From contig CM074129.1 of assembly GCA_037178625.1 (NCBI GenBank), forward strand, positions 4,711,963 to 4,775,962: a stretch of DNA of 64,000 nucleotides, read 5' to 3'. The notes beneath the pieces are model-generated. The model was not told the DNA's origin. It saw only the letters and a program-made list of their open reading frames with translations, and did no database searches. Source of the stretch: Skeletonema tropicum. Lineage: Eukaryota > Bacillariophyta > Thalassiosirophyceae > Thalassiosirales > Thalassiosiraceae. A program made the position numbers and the translations under genes. Every line of letters starts with the position of its first letter. Within the stretch, counting starts at the first letter, position 1. Below are positions 1 to 10,130 of this stretch, one piece after another.

Positions 1-1
1 C

Positions 2-998
2 GGTATGTACATGCAACAAGGTCATTATGTTTCATTATCCGGTGATTACCTAGCTTTGGGTGCACTGGAACTGGATGGGGATAAAAGCGAAGCCTCGGGT
101 ACGGTATCAAAGTCAAAGATGAATTTGATAACTCAAGTGTACAAGTGGGGTGAAAATGGATGGATGAAATTTGGCAATAGAATAGACAAGGAATTCTATT
201 TTGACGAATCTCCGAGGGCTCAGTGGCCACTCAAATCTGTTGTGATAAAAGGGAGTATACTTGCAATCGGCTCCAAATCGTCTGTCGATGTCTACTCGTG
301 GAATGAAGCATCATCTGGATGGATTCCGAGGGAGATAGAGATGAAGGACTCTAATAATGATGGGTTGGTAGGGTGAGTACTGAATGCATCTTTGCATGAT
401 CTGGTGACCGTTCTCTAAGGCTTTCTCGCGTTCATTCACTGTGTAGGTGGTCAGTAGATCTGAGTGAAGATGGAAGTATTCTGGCAGTCGGAACAAGTGT
501 CGAAAATCCGCAGCCAACTGATGAATCTGTCCGAATGTATAAATGGAATGGTACACACTACAAGGCGCTGTTTAAAGGAGTAGCAGCAGGCCCTGCAGCT
601 TCTGTTTCTCTCTCTAGTGACGGAAAAGCTGTCGCAGTCGGATTACCATTCGATGCGTGGAAGGGTGGCTCGACAAGAGTGTATAGCTTTCGTCCCCCCT
701 CTCCATGTGATGATCCTTCTGACCTTCTGAAGTGCCCCTGCACATCTCATTCACTACAGATGCCAGTCCTGAGGAGACGAGTTGGGAACTACAAGTTGAT
801 TCACAAACCAGGTGGATAAGCGGCTCACTTTCAGGTCACGAATACACTACATTTGTTGAAGATATGTGTGTTCCAGCCACATCATGTGTGAAGTTCTTCG
901 TTAACAGCTTTCCGGGTAAATGGTTTTTGGAGGGAACTAGAAGCCCATCAAAGCTCATTTTTGAGCTACCGAATGGAGATGATGCCGTAGGAGTTTGA
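2..998 (+). CDS. beta-propeller (FG-GAP-like) protein, 3' part, apparent frameshift
   Basis: The gene enters from the left edge, so its start is not visible. Exon 1 runs to 372 and a 74 bp GT-AG intron (373-446) joins it in frame to exon 2. The protein shows repeated blade-like units of the form V-S-L-S-x-D-G-x-x-x-A-V-G followed by V-Y-S-F or M-Y-K-W. These are typical of the FG-GAP/beta-propeller proteins abundant in diatoms. The exon 2 frame is open to 819, but from about 731 the familiar C-terminal sequence (T-D-A-S-P-E-E-T-S-W-E-L, then a G-K-W-F-L-E-G segment) lies in the +1 frame and runs to the TGA at 998. I infer a one-base loss near 728-732, either a real mutation or a sequence error. 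Biochemical role unknown; extracellular or surface location is common for such proteins but not shown here. Confidence 0.6.
373..446 (+). other. spliceosomal intron (GT-AG)
   Basis: The intron starts GTGAGT at 373 and ends TAG at 446. Removing it restores one continuous frame across an in-frame TGA at 374-376. It is the clearest intron in the window and supports a nuclear eukaryotic origin. Confidence 0.75.
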
Positions 999-1954
999 AA
1001 ATGGCGCGACAGTGGAGAAGGTGGGCAAGATGCCCATCTGTGTCTTAGGTGGCAGGTACCAGTAGAAAAATGGATATTTCTCACGTAGGAATAGGTATGT
1101 ACCTGGATTTTTGCAAAAAAGTCGGACCACATTTTAGACGTCCTGCTCAGCTAGCGCAGCGGTAGGGCCCACATCAGCACTACCCAATGTAGATCATAGT
1201 AGAGGTATGTTAGTAGATAAAATTTATGAGCTTGATGAAGGCTGGTATACTAGTAAGCCTTCTGATAGGTTGGTCAAAGAAATCTGTGAATTTGGGCCGA
1301 TTTTGGTTTTGGAGGCTACTCGTCCCACACTGTGGTGCACATCTCATGTGTTCGAACAGGAGATATCTTGCAAAAGTTGGTCAGTAAGTTGAGTGGGCAC
1401 AGCCACCAACAATTGAGATGCCTGTCTCACTGATATGCCAATTTTATAGACCTTGAGAAGAGCTTTCAGAATCACCGCCCAAATCCGTCTGAAGTCGATA
1501 TCCCACGGAGATATGGGACTAGAACGGAGCCTATTGAGCAATTGTGCCCACATATGGGCACATACCCGGAAAGCTGTTAATGATACCCAAGAAGATGGAG
1601 TGAGTTCTCGTTTTGATGTTGTAAATCACTTGTCCTATCTACGTTTTCGTTCAGCTCGCTCAACTAACAACTTCTTCTTCACCTTCACGCAGTTGAGTCG
1701 TCCTGGTCCTGGTATCTTTGTGTTAATGCTCCATGGCACAGAAGTCACACGGGGTAGCGGGAACTATGGGAAACATATAACAAAGAGCATAGGCAATTGC
1801 ACTAATAGTTGAGAAGGTCAAGTGCATTTCACTCTTTTGGCCTGGTTGCAGTAGACTGATGATAATATTGAAGACAAATTATATTGTAAAGTATGCCTAG
1901 CGATGTTACTATTATCTCCAGCCATTTGATCTGATGTCTCTCCACTCTGTACTG
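999..1954. other. intergenic, nothing recognised
   Basis: Several short open frames exist on both strands (for example about 119 codons at 1453-1812 on the plus strand), but none shows a recognisable motif, composition bias or homologue elsewhere in the window. I treat the stretch as non-coding. Confidence 0.4.
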
Positions 1955-2186
1955 GTCAAAAGTAAGAGTAAGAGGCCTTTGGCTCAGGCCTGCCTATACT
2001 TACCGGGATACATAGTTGGCGTTGGGCGTGCCTACTTACCAAGACCAAGAGAAGAGCAGACACCATTATAAGTACCAATCGAGCGAGGAAGCGCGATACA
2101 AGTTATGTCCAAAGTTGCACCGAGTCATTGTTCTCAATGTAGGAGTTGGGTCACTGCTGTAGTCACGTCAACGTCAACGTTTTCCA
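1955..2186 (+). repeat. dispersed repeats R1 and R2
   Basis: R1 (1955-2046) contains 'gtcaaaagta', 'aggcctttggctcaggc' and 'cttaccaagaccaagag'. R2 (2047-2186) contains 'aaagttgcaccgagtca' and 'gtcacgtcaacgt'. The same two blocks in the same order occur at 3958-4390, and in decayed inverted form at 7868-8192. R1 alone is also present at 9404-9516, 13546-13610, 57000-57039, 57840-58050 and 61610-61810, on one strand or the other. Confidence 0.7.
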
Positions 2187-2904
2187 TGGATCGTCACAGC
2201 AAGTTCTATGACCTATCCGTGCTCCTCCAAACTCCACCCTCCCCACTGCCATGAAATCGAAATCTGGAGACGAAAGCAACTATAGTGCCGCTATCTCTAA
2301 AAGAAGGATTGCCAAACACTTCAATTGCCACGAGCTCTAATGGTAAACCTGTTTGCACGATGCACCACTAAGACATGTTTCTATTTCTCCACTACTCTCT
2401 ATACTTCTCAGATCCACCAAACTGTTGCATCCACAAGCTACCTCCTCTTCAGACCGCTCTCAAAGGTACAATAAGACTCCAGTCGAAGACTAATTGCCAC
2501 GGATATAACTCAATTGGACCTGGAGCTGGAGCCAAATGATGCCGTAACCGTAACCGTAACATACCCTTCCTCCAAGAGGTTCGCGGTTTGGGTTCCACCT
2601 GCAGAGAAATCTCATCTATTGATGAGTACTCCTACTGCAAAACAAATCTGTTACATACATCACCTCTACAGTCTGCAAGCGACCAAGGCAAAAGGTGCTG
2701 TTTCCCTCTGAAGAAACAAGTCACTGGGAGCCCTTTCCGCAATGCTCAAATTCTTATTACTACGCCCATATCAATGAAGGGTTGATTGGGCCCACTGGCC
2801 GCGGGCACACCGACCACCACAGCCTCGGAAGAGCACATTCTTATTCGCTTCGCGTTGGAGTGGGATGGGTTGATTGCAATGTAAATTGCAGCAATGCTTT
2901 TTCT
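2187..2904. other. intergenic, nothing recognised
   Basis: Short overlapping frames only. A small run of 'cgtaac' units sits near 2542-2560. No gene, RNA or element supported. Confidence 0.35.
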
Positions 2905-3313
2905 TGATCTCTCTACAAATGTAAGCAAGTGTCATAGCAGACGCGCTCGCTACTCACAGACCCCCATTCACTTGTCAAAAGCTTCCAATGCTGTAAGTAC
3001 TTCTTATGTAGGTGTATGTAGGAGATCGAACAACGAATGACTAGTAGGTAATTCGTTGTAGAATTACATTAGAGGCTTTTTGCATCAGCCAAACCATTCA
3101 TTCATTCATTCCTCCATAGATGCAGCATTAGATGTAGGAGTGTGCTAGTGCCAGGTGAATTCGAAATTCTCAAGAAGTAAAGATTACTGAAATCGCCTAG
3201 ATCTAGATTGATTGCCAAATATGTAATATGATATAACTATGTAATGTTACATTTTTACTGTTCTACTATCTTCTATACATCCTTATATGATGGTGACATT
3301 GCCATTTCGTGTC
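2905..3313 (-). repeat. 3'-flank repeat of the MCNARS family (type I)
   Basis: This block lies downstream of the minus-strand MCNARS gene at 3314-3763. It is closely matched by 5505-5908 and, inverted, by 57360-57690 and 61131-61460. Shared landmarks are 'gacgcgctcg', 'aacgaatgact', a run of 'cattcattcattcc', and 'ccaggtgaattcgaaattc'. The block therefore travelled with the gene when it was duplicated. Confidence 0.7.
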
Positions 3314-3763
3314 TCATTGCTGTCTAGCATGCAGACCAAACATCTTGAGGAAGTCAAGATCAATCTGCTCTAAAGCTGATTCATCATATTCCTCGTCTTC
3401 GAAATCTCCCAAAAGATCATCCATCAGGAGATCAGTATGACACTCATACGACACTCGTGTTCGTCGCTTGACGATAGTGGATCCTCTTAAGCTCTCTTTT
3501 AAGCTTGTAGGAGACATATCGGGCTCATCAAGACTGAAGGCTGCCCTTCGGACAACGGGGATAGAATAGTAGAGGAACGGGTCGTCTTGTTTCAGCGATT
3601 GTAGGTCTTGTGCACTGAGGGCACCGATATCAATAGCGATTTCTATCGGCTCTGGGTGGCAAGATGCAGTAGTTGTGTGCACTGGTTCGGAGCTGGAAGA
3701 AGCCGAGGATTGGTCCTTCTTGATGATGAAGGGAGTTGTCTTGGTTGATCTGGCGTTGCACAT
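3314..3763 (-). CDS. MCNARS family protein, copy 1 (149 aa, unknown function)
   Basis: A 149 aa protein of unknown function. It has a short Ser-rich segment (residues 19-25), a Y-Y-S-I-P-V-V-R-R-A motif (65-74), an R-T-R-V-S-Y-E-C-H motif (101-109), and a strongly acidic segment (112-136) before the end L-D-F-L-K-M-F-G-L-H. From memory, a Y-Y-S-I-P-x-V-R ... S-x-E-C-H combination occurs in other diatom proteins of unknown role; a search would be needed to confirm. The ATG is chosen because it is conserved in every full copy and follows a shared leader ('cctcacgatacaata'). Copies 1 and 2 carry a four-residue S-L-K-E/S-L-R-G duplication (87-94) absent from the 145 aa copies. No signal peptide or membrane segment seen. 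Confidence 0.7.
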   Translation of the reverse strand: MCNARSTKTTPFIIKKDQSSASSSSEPVHTTTASCHPEPIEIAIDIGALSAQDLQSLKQDDPFLYYSIPVVRRAAFSLDEPDMSPTSLKESLRGSTIVKRRTRVSYECHTDLLMDDLLGDFEDEEYDESALEQIDLDFLKMFGLHARQQ

Positions 3764-4390
3764 TATTGTATCGTGAGGATGAGTTGTAACTTCTAGAAAT
3801 AAGTTAACAGTGTAGCTTGTTTGGCTTGGGCGGAATGTTGTGTTTGATTGACGGAAAACAATTTTATGTGCAGTTGGAGCTCAGTTGATTTGAGCTCAGT
3901 TGTGAGTTATGTTTTGGTTCTAATTTGGCCGAGTGAGAGCTGGTAAATTGTGAGTAGGGTCAAAAGTTAGAGGCCTTTGGCTCAGGCCTGCCTACTTACA
4001 GGGAAAGTTGGCGTGAGGCGTGCCAACTTACCAAGACCAAGAGAAGATCAGACACCAATCGACGCGAGGAAGCGCGATACAAGTCATGTCCAAAGTTGCA
4101 CCGAGTCACTGTTCTCAATGTAGGATTTGGGTCATTGCTTTAGCCACGTCAACGTTTTCGTACATACTTTACACTGGATGTGCCCGAAGAACACCTCTTG
4201 GCGTGCATGCATTTGGCCTCACTTGCGTCAGTGTTACCAATTCTCAGTTCAGCAAAGTTTGGCAAAGCAAGACCTCTTTCGAGCCTTTTTACCGCTCATC
4301 ATAGCCTTTCAACAATTCGACATTCCGTTTTTTGCACGGAGTCACATTTCAAAGCAGGATTTTGGTCATTGCTGTAGTCATGTCAAATAA
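3764..4390 (-). repeat. MCNARS upstream region followed by R1 and R2
   Basis: Positions 3764-3957 are the conserved upstream region of MCNARS, with landmarks 'gcttgtttggcttggg', 'gtttgattgacggaaaa' and 'gagctggtaaattgtgag'. The same sequence precedes the copies at 13.8, 56.8, 58.2 and 62.0 kb, so it probably includes the promoter. R1 and R2 follow. R2 contains two internal imperfect copies of a 'ttgggtcattgctttagccacgtcaa'-like unit, near 4126-4156 and 4360-4386. Confidence 0.6.
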
Positions 4391-5504
4391 ATACCACAAA
4401 AAATAAAGGCTCGGCACGCTTTCTCTATAATTCCTCCTTCCCATCATGAGGTCTTTTCGGTCCACTGCGTTCGTTGCCTTCGGTTGGTGGTGATACCAGC
4501 CGTCTTTCCGCTCTCTAGAGCATAGCAGCTGTCTCCGCCATGGTTGTGCAAAGTGCCACGTGTTCAGAAAGTTTGGGATTGTGTGTGCGTGTGTGGAAAT
4601 GTTAAATGTTGGAGGGGGCTTCCCGCTTCCCCGCTGGAATGATGTCTTACCTGCCTACATATGCCTTACACTTCTTATTCCTTCACATCATATCACTTAG
4701 GAAATTAGGTAAATGTTGCATTATCGCTACCTAGACATCATTGAACCAACAATTGGAGTCTTCATACGCCGAGGGCAAGTGTAAGGCATCCAAGCTATCT
4801 GTGTCCGCTAATGGATGCCATAGACGCCGCCGACCGCCTAATAACCCCTGCGTCGGGATCATCAACAGGACCAATATGATCAATGATGTTGACCTTGATT
4901 GGGCCGCGGTAGTGAGTGCGGGGCTGTGATGGGCCTCATCATACAGCTTCGGCAATCTCTTTTTCAGCCTCGTCATTGTCTCTAGGTCAAGGTCAAGCAG
5001 GTGTGGCGATGGGTGATGGTATAGTCAACCGTACTCAATCGTCCGTCTCGCCTCCTTTTCATCTTCATGCACGTTGATTCTATATATGTGTGGGAAAATT
5101 TCGGTGCCAGTATTCCTTCAGTTGGGGCTTGTGTTCATGCTGAATTCGATAATCGCCGCTTGCCAGAGCTGTGCTTCGTGACAAGCAAGACCCAGCTACG
5201 CACGACATACACCGCACGACAAGCCCTCTCCACAAGCAACAACTCTTACAAATGAAACGCATTATTCTTATTCAACAAATCCACATTATCATCGAAGATG
5301 ATTAGCAAGCCGAAAGCCACCAAGCAAGATGAAATAGAAATGGATTGCGATTTGTTCTTGAACTAACTCTGGCCGTCGTCATCCGTACATCCAAATCTTC
5401 GATCAATGTGCATTCGCAGCAGCAGCAGAAGCTTGGGTAGAACAGCGTCAGACTCTTATTCGACGCTACAATACATATCTTTCATACCTACTGCAGTGCT
5501 TTAC
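4391..5504. other. intergenic, only short uncertain frames
   Basis: A 15-codon plus-strand frame at 4446 begins M-R-S-F-R-S-T-A-F-V-A-F, hydrophobic like the start of a signal peptide, and then stops. A 22-codon frame starts at 5299. Neither extends into a recognisable protein. No RNA gene seen. Confidence 0.35.
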
Positions 5505-5908
5505 GCGATCTCTCTACAAAAATGTCTCAGCAGACGCGCTCGATACTCACAGACCTGCATTGAGTCAACAAGCAGCAAAAGCTTCCAATGCTATGTATGA
5601 TGTGGAGGAGATCGATCAACGAATGACTATGTAAGTAGTAGGTACATAATTCGTTGTAGAATTACATTAGAGGCTTTTTGCATCAGCCAAACCATTCATT
5701 CATTCATTCCTCCATAGATGCAGCATTAGATGTAGGAGTGTGCTAGTGCCAGGTGAATTCGAAATTCTCAAGAAGTAAAGATTACTGAAATCGCCTAGAT
5801 TGATTGCCAAATATGTAATATGATATAACTATGTAATGTTACATTTTTACTGTCATACCATGGTTCTGATATCTTCAATCCTACACGGTGACATTCCCAT
5901 TTCGTGTC
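5505..5908 (-). repeat. 3'-flank repeat of the MCNARS family (type I), second copy
   Basis: Near-parallel of 2905-3313 in the same orientation. With the gene that follows, it makes a direct duplication of about 0.9 kb spaced by about 2.6 kb. Confidence 0.7.
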
Positions 5909-6358
5909 TCATTGCTGTCTAGCATGCAGACCAAACATCTTGAGGAAGTCAAGATCAATCTGCTCCAAAGCTGATTCATCATATTCCTCGTCTTCGAAAT
6001 CTCCCAAAAGATCATCCATCAGGAGATCCGTATGACACTCATATGACACTCGTGTTCGTCGCTTGACGATAGTGGATCCTCTTAAGCTCTCTTTTAAGCT
6101 TGTAGGAGACATATCGGGCTCCTCAAGACTGAACGCCGTCCTTCGGACAACGGGGATAGAATAGTAGAGGAACGGGTCGTCTTGTTTCAGCGATTGTAGG
6201 TCTTGTGCACTCAGGGTACCAATATCAATCTCGATTTCTATCGGCTCTGGGTGACAGGGTGCAGTAGTTGTGTGCACTGGTTCGGAGCTGGAAGAAGCCG
6301 AGGATTGGTCCTTCTTGATGATGAAGGGAGTTGTCTTGGTTGATCTGGCGTTGCACAT
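5909..6358 (-). CDS. MCNARS family protein, copy 2 (149 aa)
   Basis: Same architecture as copy 1, with a few substitutions (for example I-E-I-E-I-D-I-G-T where copy 1 has I-E-I-A-I-D-I-G-A). The frame stays open upstream to 6502, but the conserved ATG at 6358 is the likely start because the sequence beyond 6416 is foreign. Homology to the family's upstream region stops at 6416 and resumes at 7750, so the gene keeps only about 55 bp of its own leader. Expression of this copy may be lost or altered. Function unknown. Confidence 0.65.
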   Translation of the reverse strand: MCNARSTKTTPFIIKKDQSSASSSSEPVHTTTAPCHPEPIEIEIDIGTLSAQDLQSLKQDDPFLYYSIPVVRRTAFSLEEPDMSPTSLKESLRGSTIVKRRTRVSYECHTDLLMDDLLGDFEDEEYDESALEQIDLDFLKMFGLHARQQ

Positions 6359-7042
6359 TATTGTATCGTGAGGATGAGTTGTAACTTCTAGAAGTAAGTT
6401 GACAGTGAAGCTTGTTAGAATGCCACACCATTTCCCTGATTCTTTCGAAAGGCACTCAAAATAATCGCGAACGGGGAGGGACCCGTGAAGCGCCAAGAAC
6501 AAAAACGAATACTCAAGAATCCAGGGTTGTTCACATTCGTTCGAATTCTTTTTAAGTGTAGAAATCGAAAATTATTGCGGGACTCCATTTACTTAGGGGG
6601 GGAGGCAACCTTCCAAAACTCTTGCTCCTTTCCATCACTTTCATGTTCGTTCGATTGATAAGATCGCCACTCGCACCCAATGATACTCGCACTTTCGAGT
6701 TCAATCGTTCGTGGTTCATCGTTTGACTCAATCGAAAGCTACCATGTCCATGGCCACGGCCGTCAGTCGACGAAGCGGAGAAGATTGCCGTGTGAATCGT
6801 TTTGCTTCAATTTTAATCAAATGTATCATTAGCCTCCTAGAATTTGACGACATAGCATGCACATTAAGATTTTGGCCGTGCTTTTGGAGCTCGAAACGCA
6901 ATGTCAAAATATTATACAATCATTGGAGGAACGGAAGTCTATCGAACTGATGATCACATGCCAATGCCTCGTGGAATAAATTAGAAACTGAAGGCAGGCG
7001 AAATCCAGCTTGCCCGACAGGAAGAGAGTCTGCAGGACCTCG

Positions 7043-7189
7043 TTGAGAGGAAGACGTGCCAGAGCTGAAGAGATTGCTCGAATAGCTCAAGAGAAAGAGG
7101 AACGGAATGCTCGCCTTGCTCAGAGGATGAGAATGATCACCGAGAGGAAGTGGAAAGTGATAGAAAGGTTCAAGAAGAGGATGATTTGA
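7043..7189 (+). pseudogene. decayed charged coiled-coil remnant
   Basis: About 48 codons, highly charged (R-A-E-E-I-A-R-I-A-Q-E-K-E-E-R pattern), that read like part of a coiled coil. Upstream sequence from about 6730 has short frames broken by stops, so any original gene is no longer intact. No family assigned. Confidence 0.25.
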
Positions 7190-7427
7190 TACTGAAGCAA
7201 TTATTAGTCTTACTCTTACAGCTTCCGAGTCTTACTAACTGCGAAGATTGCAGCACTTTTAGCACTATCGTACAATTCATTATCAAATCATGAGAAAGAA
7301 GATTGATCGAATGAGGCAATGCTCCACGCACAGCTATGATCCTTGCTCCCAGGCACAATGCGAAGAAAGGTTTTAGTAGAGCTTTTAACAGCTAGCAGCA
7401 TTTAATGAGTATTGAGACAAATCTGCC

Positions 7428-7467
7428 GCCGACCCCATCGCCTGCATCTTGCAGGCATGGGGTCGGC
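7428..7467. other. 40 nt near-perfect hairpin
   Basis: The left arm GCCGACCCCATCGCCTGCA pairs with the right arm TGCAGGCATGGGGTCGGC across a 3 nt loop, with one unpaired base. The GC-rich stem stands out in AT-rich surroundings. It could be a structured RNA, a terminator-like stem or an element end; nothing in the sequence decides. Confidence 0.6.
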
Positions 7468-7749
7468 TTTCGAAACTCAAAATCTAAGATACCTGTGACT
7501 TCCTAGGTTGCCACTCATTTCGCTGGCGTGCATGTCTATCTATCTGCTTTATCTCTTCTCAACACTATTTACTCTCTAAATAGCACCGGCGCACGGTGCA
7601 CAATAGTGCCGAATGTTCATACTAATAATCGCCCTCCAAACTTACGCAGTGAAGTTTTGGGAGAGCCAGAGATACTGTGACTTCCGAGGTTGATGCACCT
7701 ATGTATCTGCTTGAACTTCTCTCTATTCTACAGCGCACGGTGCATCCTA

Positions 7750-8192
7750 GTTTGGCTTGGACGGCGGAATGTGTTGTGTTTGATTGACGGAAAACAAAAT
7801 TATGTGCAGTTGAGCTCAGTTAGTTGTGAGTTGTGTTTTGGTTCTAATTTGGTCGTAGAGTTTGAGGGTGAGAGCTGGTAAATTGTGAGTAGGGTGAAAA
7901 GTAAGATAGAGAGGCCTTAGGCTCAGGTAGGCCTACCTACGTACCTACCGGAATTGAAGGCTGCGGAATACTTTTTTGACGTGACTACAGCAATGACCAA
8001 TTCCTGCTTTGAAATAGTATGAAAGTAGGTAAGTATGTCATGTCGAATTAGATTGGGCAGATCTGAGTGAGCGTAGAGCAGGCAAGCCAAGCGTTTTTCG
8101 TCGAACACGTCAGAGTGAAAGTCTTGACGTGGCTTTGCAATGACCCAATTCCTTCTTTGAGAACAATGACTCGGTGCAACTTTGGCGTGAGT
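7750..8192 (-). repeat. displaced MCNARS upstream region, then R1 and inverted R2
   Basis: Positions 7750-7890 continue the MCNARS upstream region cut off at 6416. R1 follows (7868-7960). R2 (7965-8192) shares 'gttgcaccgagtcattg', 'ttgggtcattgc' and 'gtcattgctgtagtcacgtc' with 4092-4390 when read on the minus strand. Confidence 0.6.
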
Positions 8193-8862
8193 TTCCTTGC
8201 CCAATTTATTGGCCTTACTACTTTCTCCGCCGAGTTGATGGTTGATAGATAGATAGATAGGACTAAAAGGTGTCGATCGTGGTCGCTACTTACGCACGAG
8301 GCTACGGCTGATGTCACACCGTCTCCCCCTCGTATTGCTAGTGGGATTGCAAGGCTCTTCCTCCCAACGCAAGGCGTTAAGGCGACATAACCTCGGATAT
8401 CTACACGCGTGCTACTCGCTAGAGGGCACGACATGGAGAGGACAACAGGTGGAGAAGAAGACAAGTGAGCACTTAGCTTATACTTGCAGACTTTATTCTT
8501 TATTGGCCTTGCTGGGGTGCGATCTGGGAAATAATAGCTACTGCAGCACATGTTCGTTATCACTTAGCGTAGATGAAAATGTCGCCTCTTAGGGCTCACC
8601 AGACGTACTTTAAAATTTCTGTTACATACACTAAGTACTTTCAATTGCAGACTTGATTAGGCCTTTTCTACCAACTCTACAACTCCAACTCTAAGTTAGC
8701 ATGAGCCAAAGGCCTACCGGGATTGTCTTGCTGGCGGCGCCCGCGTCGGCCCCAAAACTGTGGCTAATCGGATAAATCGCTTGAAATACCTGCGAAATGA
8801 TAAAATATACCCATAAATGACCCACCAATGACCTTGTTGTGGGCACGCTCAACGCCCTCATC
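8193..8862. other. no gene; contains repeat R3 (about 8505-8625)
   Basis: R3 contains 'ggggtgcgatctgggaa', 'cagcacatgttcgttatca' and 'ccagacgtactttaaaattt'. Near-copies lie at 57065-57180 and 60836-60951, where R3 directly precedes truncated MCNARS fragments. A GATA run sits at 8249-8260. A minus-strand open frame of about 170 codons (8048-8563) covers both R3 and inverted R2 and shows no protein motif, so I do not call it a gene. Confidence 0.5.
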
Positions 8863-8869
8863 TCCTGAA

Positions 8870-9396
8870 TAAAGGCCGTGCGCGTCGATTTTTTGGAACC
8901 GGAGCCTTTCCCGCAATTTTTTTGTTAGTGAAATGCTCTAGCTTTGGGCCATGGTGGCCAAAATTAAGTTTCAGGGAAGTGGTTTACATGCTTGTCCCGA
9001 GATACTATCCTTTAGGTGACTATTATGAGAGTATATATACTGAGGGGCAGGTGGTGAAGCCTTATATTTTCGTCGAGATATGCATTTGAAGGTGCTCTCT
9101 AGCTTGGTACTAGCTTTGATGGCTGATGGCCTGCCAAATTTGTGCAGCAAAAAGCTAGTGGACTCTCACATGCATTTCTCAGCGGAGCATTGGAATTATT
9201 TTACAGCCAACACATGTATAGAACCCCCATTATGGTCGACAAAAGGATGGTGATACTGGAAAAGCATATTCGGCAACTCCCCAAAATATAATTTTGGCCA
9301 TTGTGGCCCAAAGCTAGAGCATTTCACTAACAAAAAAAATTGAAAAAAGGCTCCGGTTCCAAAAAACGAAGATTTTGGCGCGGCGCACGGCCTTTA
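8870..9396. mobile_element. 527 bp MITE with long imperfect TIRs
   Basis: The ends are TAAAGGCCGTGCGC (left) and its inverse GCGCACGGCCTTTA (right). Inverted similarity continues inward about 100 bp through 'ttttttggaaccggagcc', 'ttgttagtgaaatgctctag' and 'ctttgggcca'. The element is flanked by TCCTGAA at 8863-8869 and 9397-9403 (7 bp, possibly 8 with one mismatch). A related repeat at 57822-57828 carries TCCTGAA uninterrupted and looks like an empty site. No coding capacity is seen, so the element is non-autonomous. The superfamily is not assigned; a 7-8 bp duplication would fit hAT, among others. Confidence 0.75.
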
Positions 9397-9403
9397 TCCT
9401 GAA

Positions 9404-9516
9404 TACAATACTTACCTGAGCCGAAGGCCTCTGTCTTACTTTTGACCGCATTCAAAATTTACCAGCTCTCATTCTTCACACCAATAAGATCTTGGTCTTG
9501 GTAGGCCTGCCACACG
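9404..9516 (-). repeat. R1 repeat, left flank of the Mutator-like element
   Basis: Shares 'aaggcctctgtcttactttt', 'aaatttaccagctctca' and 'aataagatcttggtcttg' with 57862-57940. The other side of the same repeat resumes at 13546, so the transposon sits inside an R1 copy. Confidence 0.65.
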
Positions 9517-9606
9517 GGGAGCTGATCCTCAGCCATCCACTTGAAGTTGGGAAAGCAGAAACTGTCTTTTACGTCACTGTGACTTTTACTGATGAAAGGC
9601 CTTTCC
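9517..9606 (+). repeat. left terminal inverted repeat of the Mutator-like element
   Basis: 90 bp, perfect inverse of 13456-13545. Divergence begins immediately inside at 9607. Confidence 0.85.
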
Positions 9607-10130
9607 CTTCAAGAGCTCCTCTCATCTCCTCTCTATCTTGTCCTCCACCAACAGCCCCACGTCACAATATACAAGGCATCATCTTTGCACAGCCGGCGGG
9701 CTGGAAACGCTTCTGGCTCCTTCAATGACGAAGACAAGCAGCAAACTTTCTTGGTGGTGGATTTGATGAAGTCATTTAGTAATACTGAACATGGACTTGG
9801 AATGCATTAACAAGCCTTGAAGGACAGGGAAGAGTGGGATACCCCGTGTCTTTGTCTAGATCTTCATGAGCAGCCTGGTAGAGAAGATTCTCAATGGTTG
9901 CCAACGCAACATGATCTCAGCAACATTCTTCCCTCCTGAGGTCTCGGCATATTATAATGTAGGGGGTGGTAGAAAGGGTTTGCAGAATTCAAAACTGGCC
10001 AGAAATTGAAGGAAGGGACAATAAGAAAGCTTCGTGAATTTGATGTCACACAAACTCCTCTGGATTTTGTCTTCTGACATTTTCATGCCGCACAAGCATT
10101 GATAAGCAGGTTGTATTCTGCCGTGTATGG
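9607..10130 (+). pseudogene. degenerate 5' region of the transposase
   Basis: Short frames only. From 10080 the transposase frame is open upstream of the first ATG and reads V-V-F-C-R-V-W-M-P-D-Q, which fits the usual MULE segment between the first and second catalytic residues. The N-terminal part with the first catalytic Asp should lie here but is not readable as one frame, so the gene is truncated or frameshifted. Confidence 0.4.

Larger units (their letters stand above)
6417..7749. mobile_element. 1.33 kb insertion in the upstream region of MCNARS copy 2
   Basis: The family upstream sequence reads 'agcttgtttggc' in intact copies. Here it reads 'agcttgtt' at 6409-6416 and resumes as 'gtttggc' at 7750, so GTT is repeated at both ends (6414-6416 and 7750-7752). 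This looks like an insertion with a 3 bp target duplication. No terminal inverted repeats or transposase were found. Inside are a decayed charged coding remnant, a strong hairpin, and an imperfect direct repeat (7488-7604 versus 7669-7745, sharing 'gtgacttcc', 'tatctgctt' and 'gcgcacggtgca'). The element type is unknown. Confidence 0.5.

Noticed and set aside
1140..1175. 'ctcagctagcgcagcggtagg' resembling a tRNA D-arm
   Set aside because: No anticodon arm, T-arm or acceptor stem can be placed around it.
8048..8563. 171-codon minus-strand frame
   Set aside because: Spans repeats R2 and R3, which are non-coding in their other copies.
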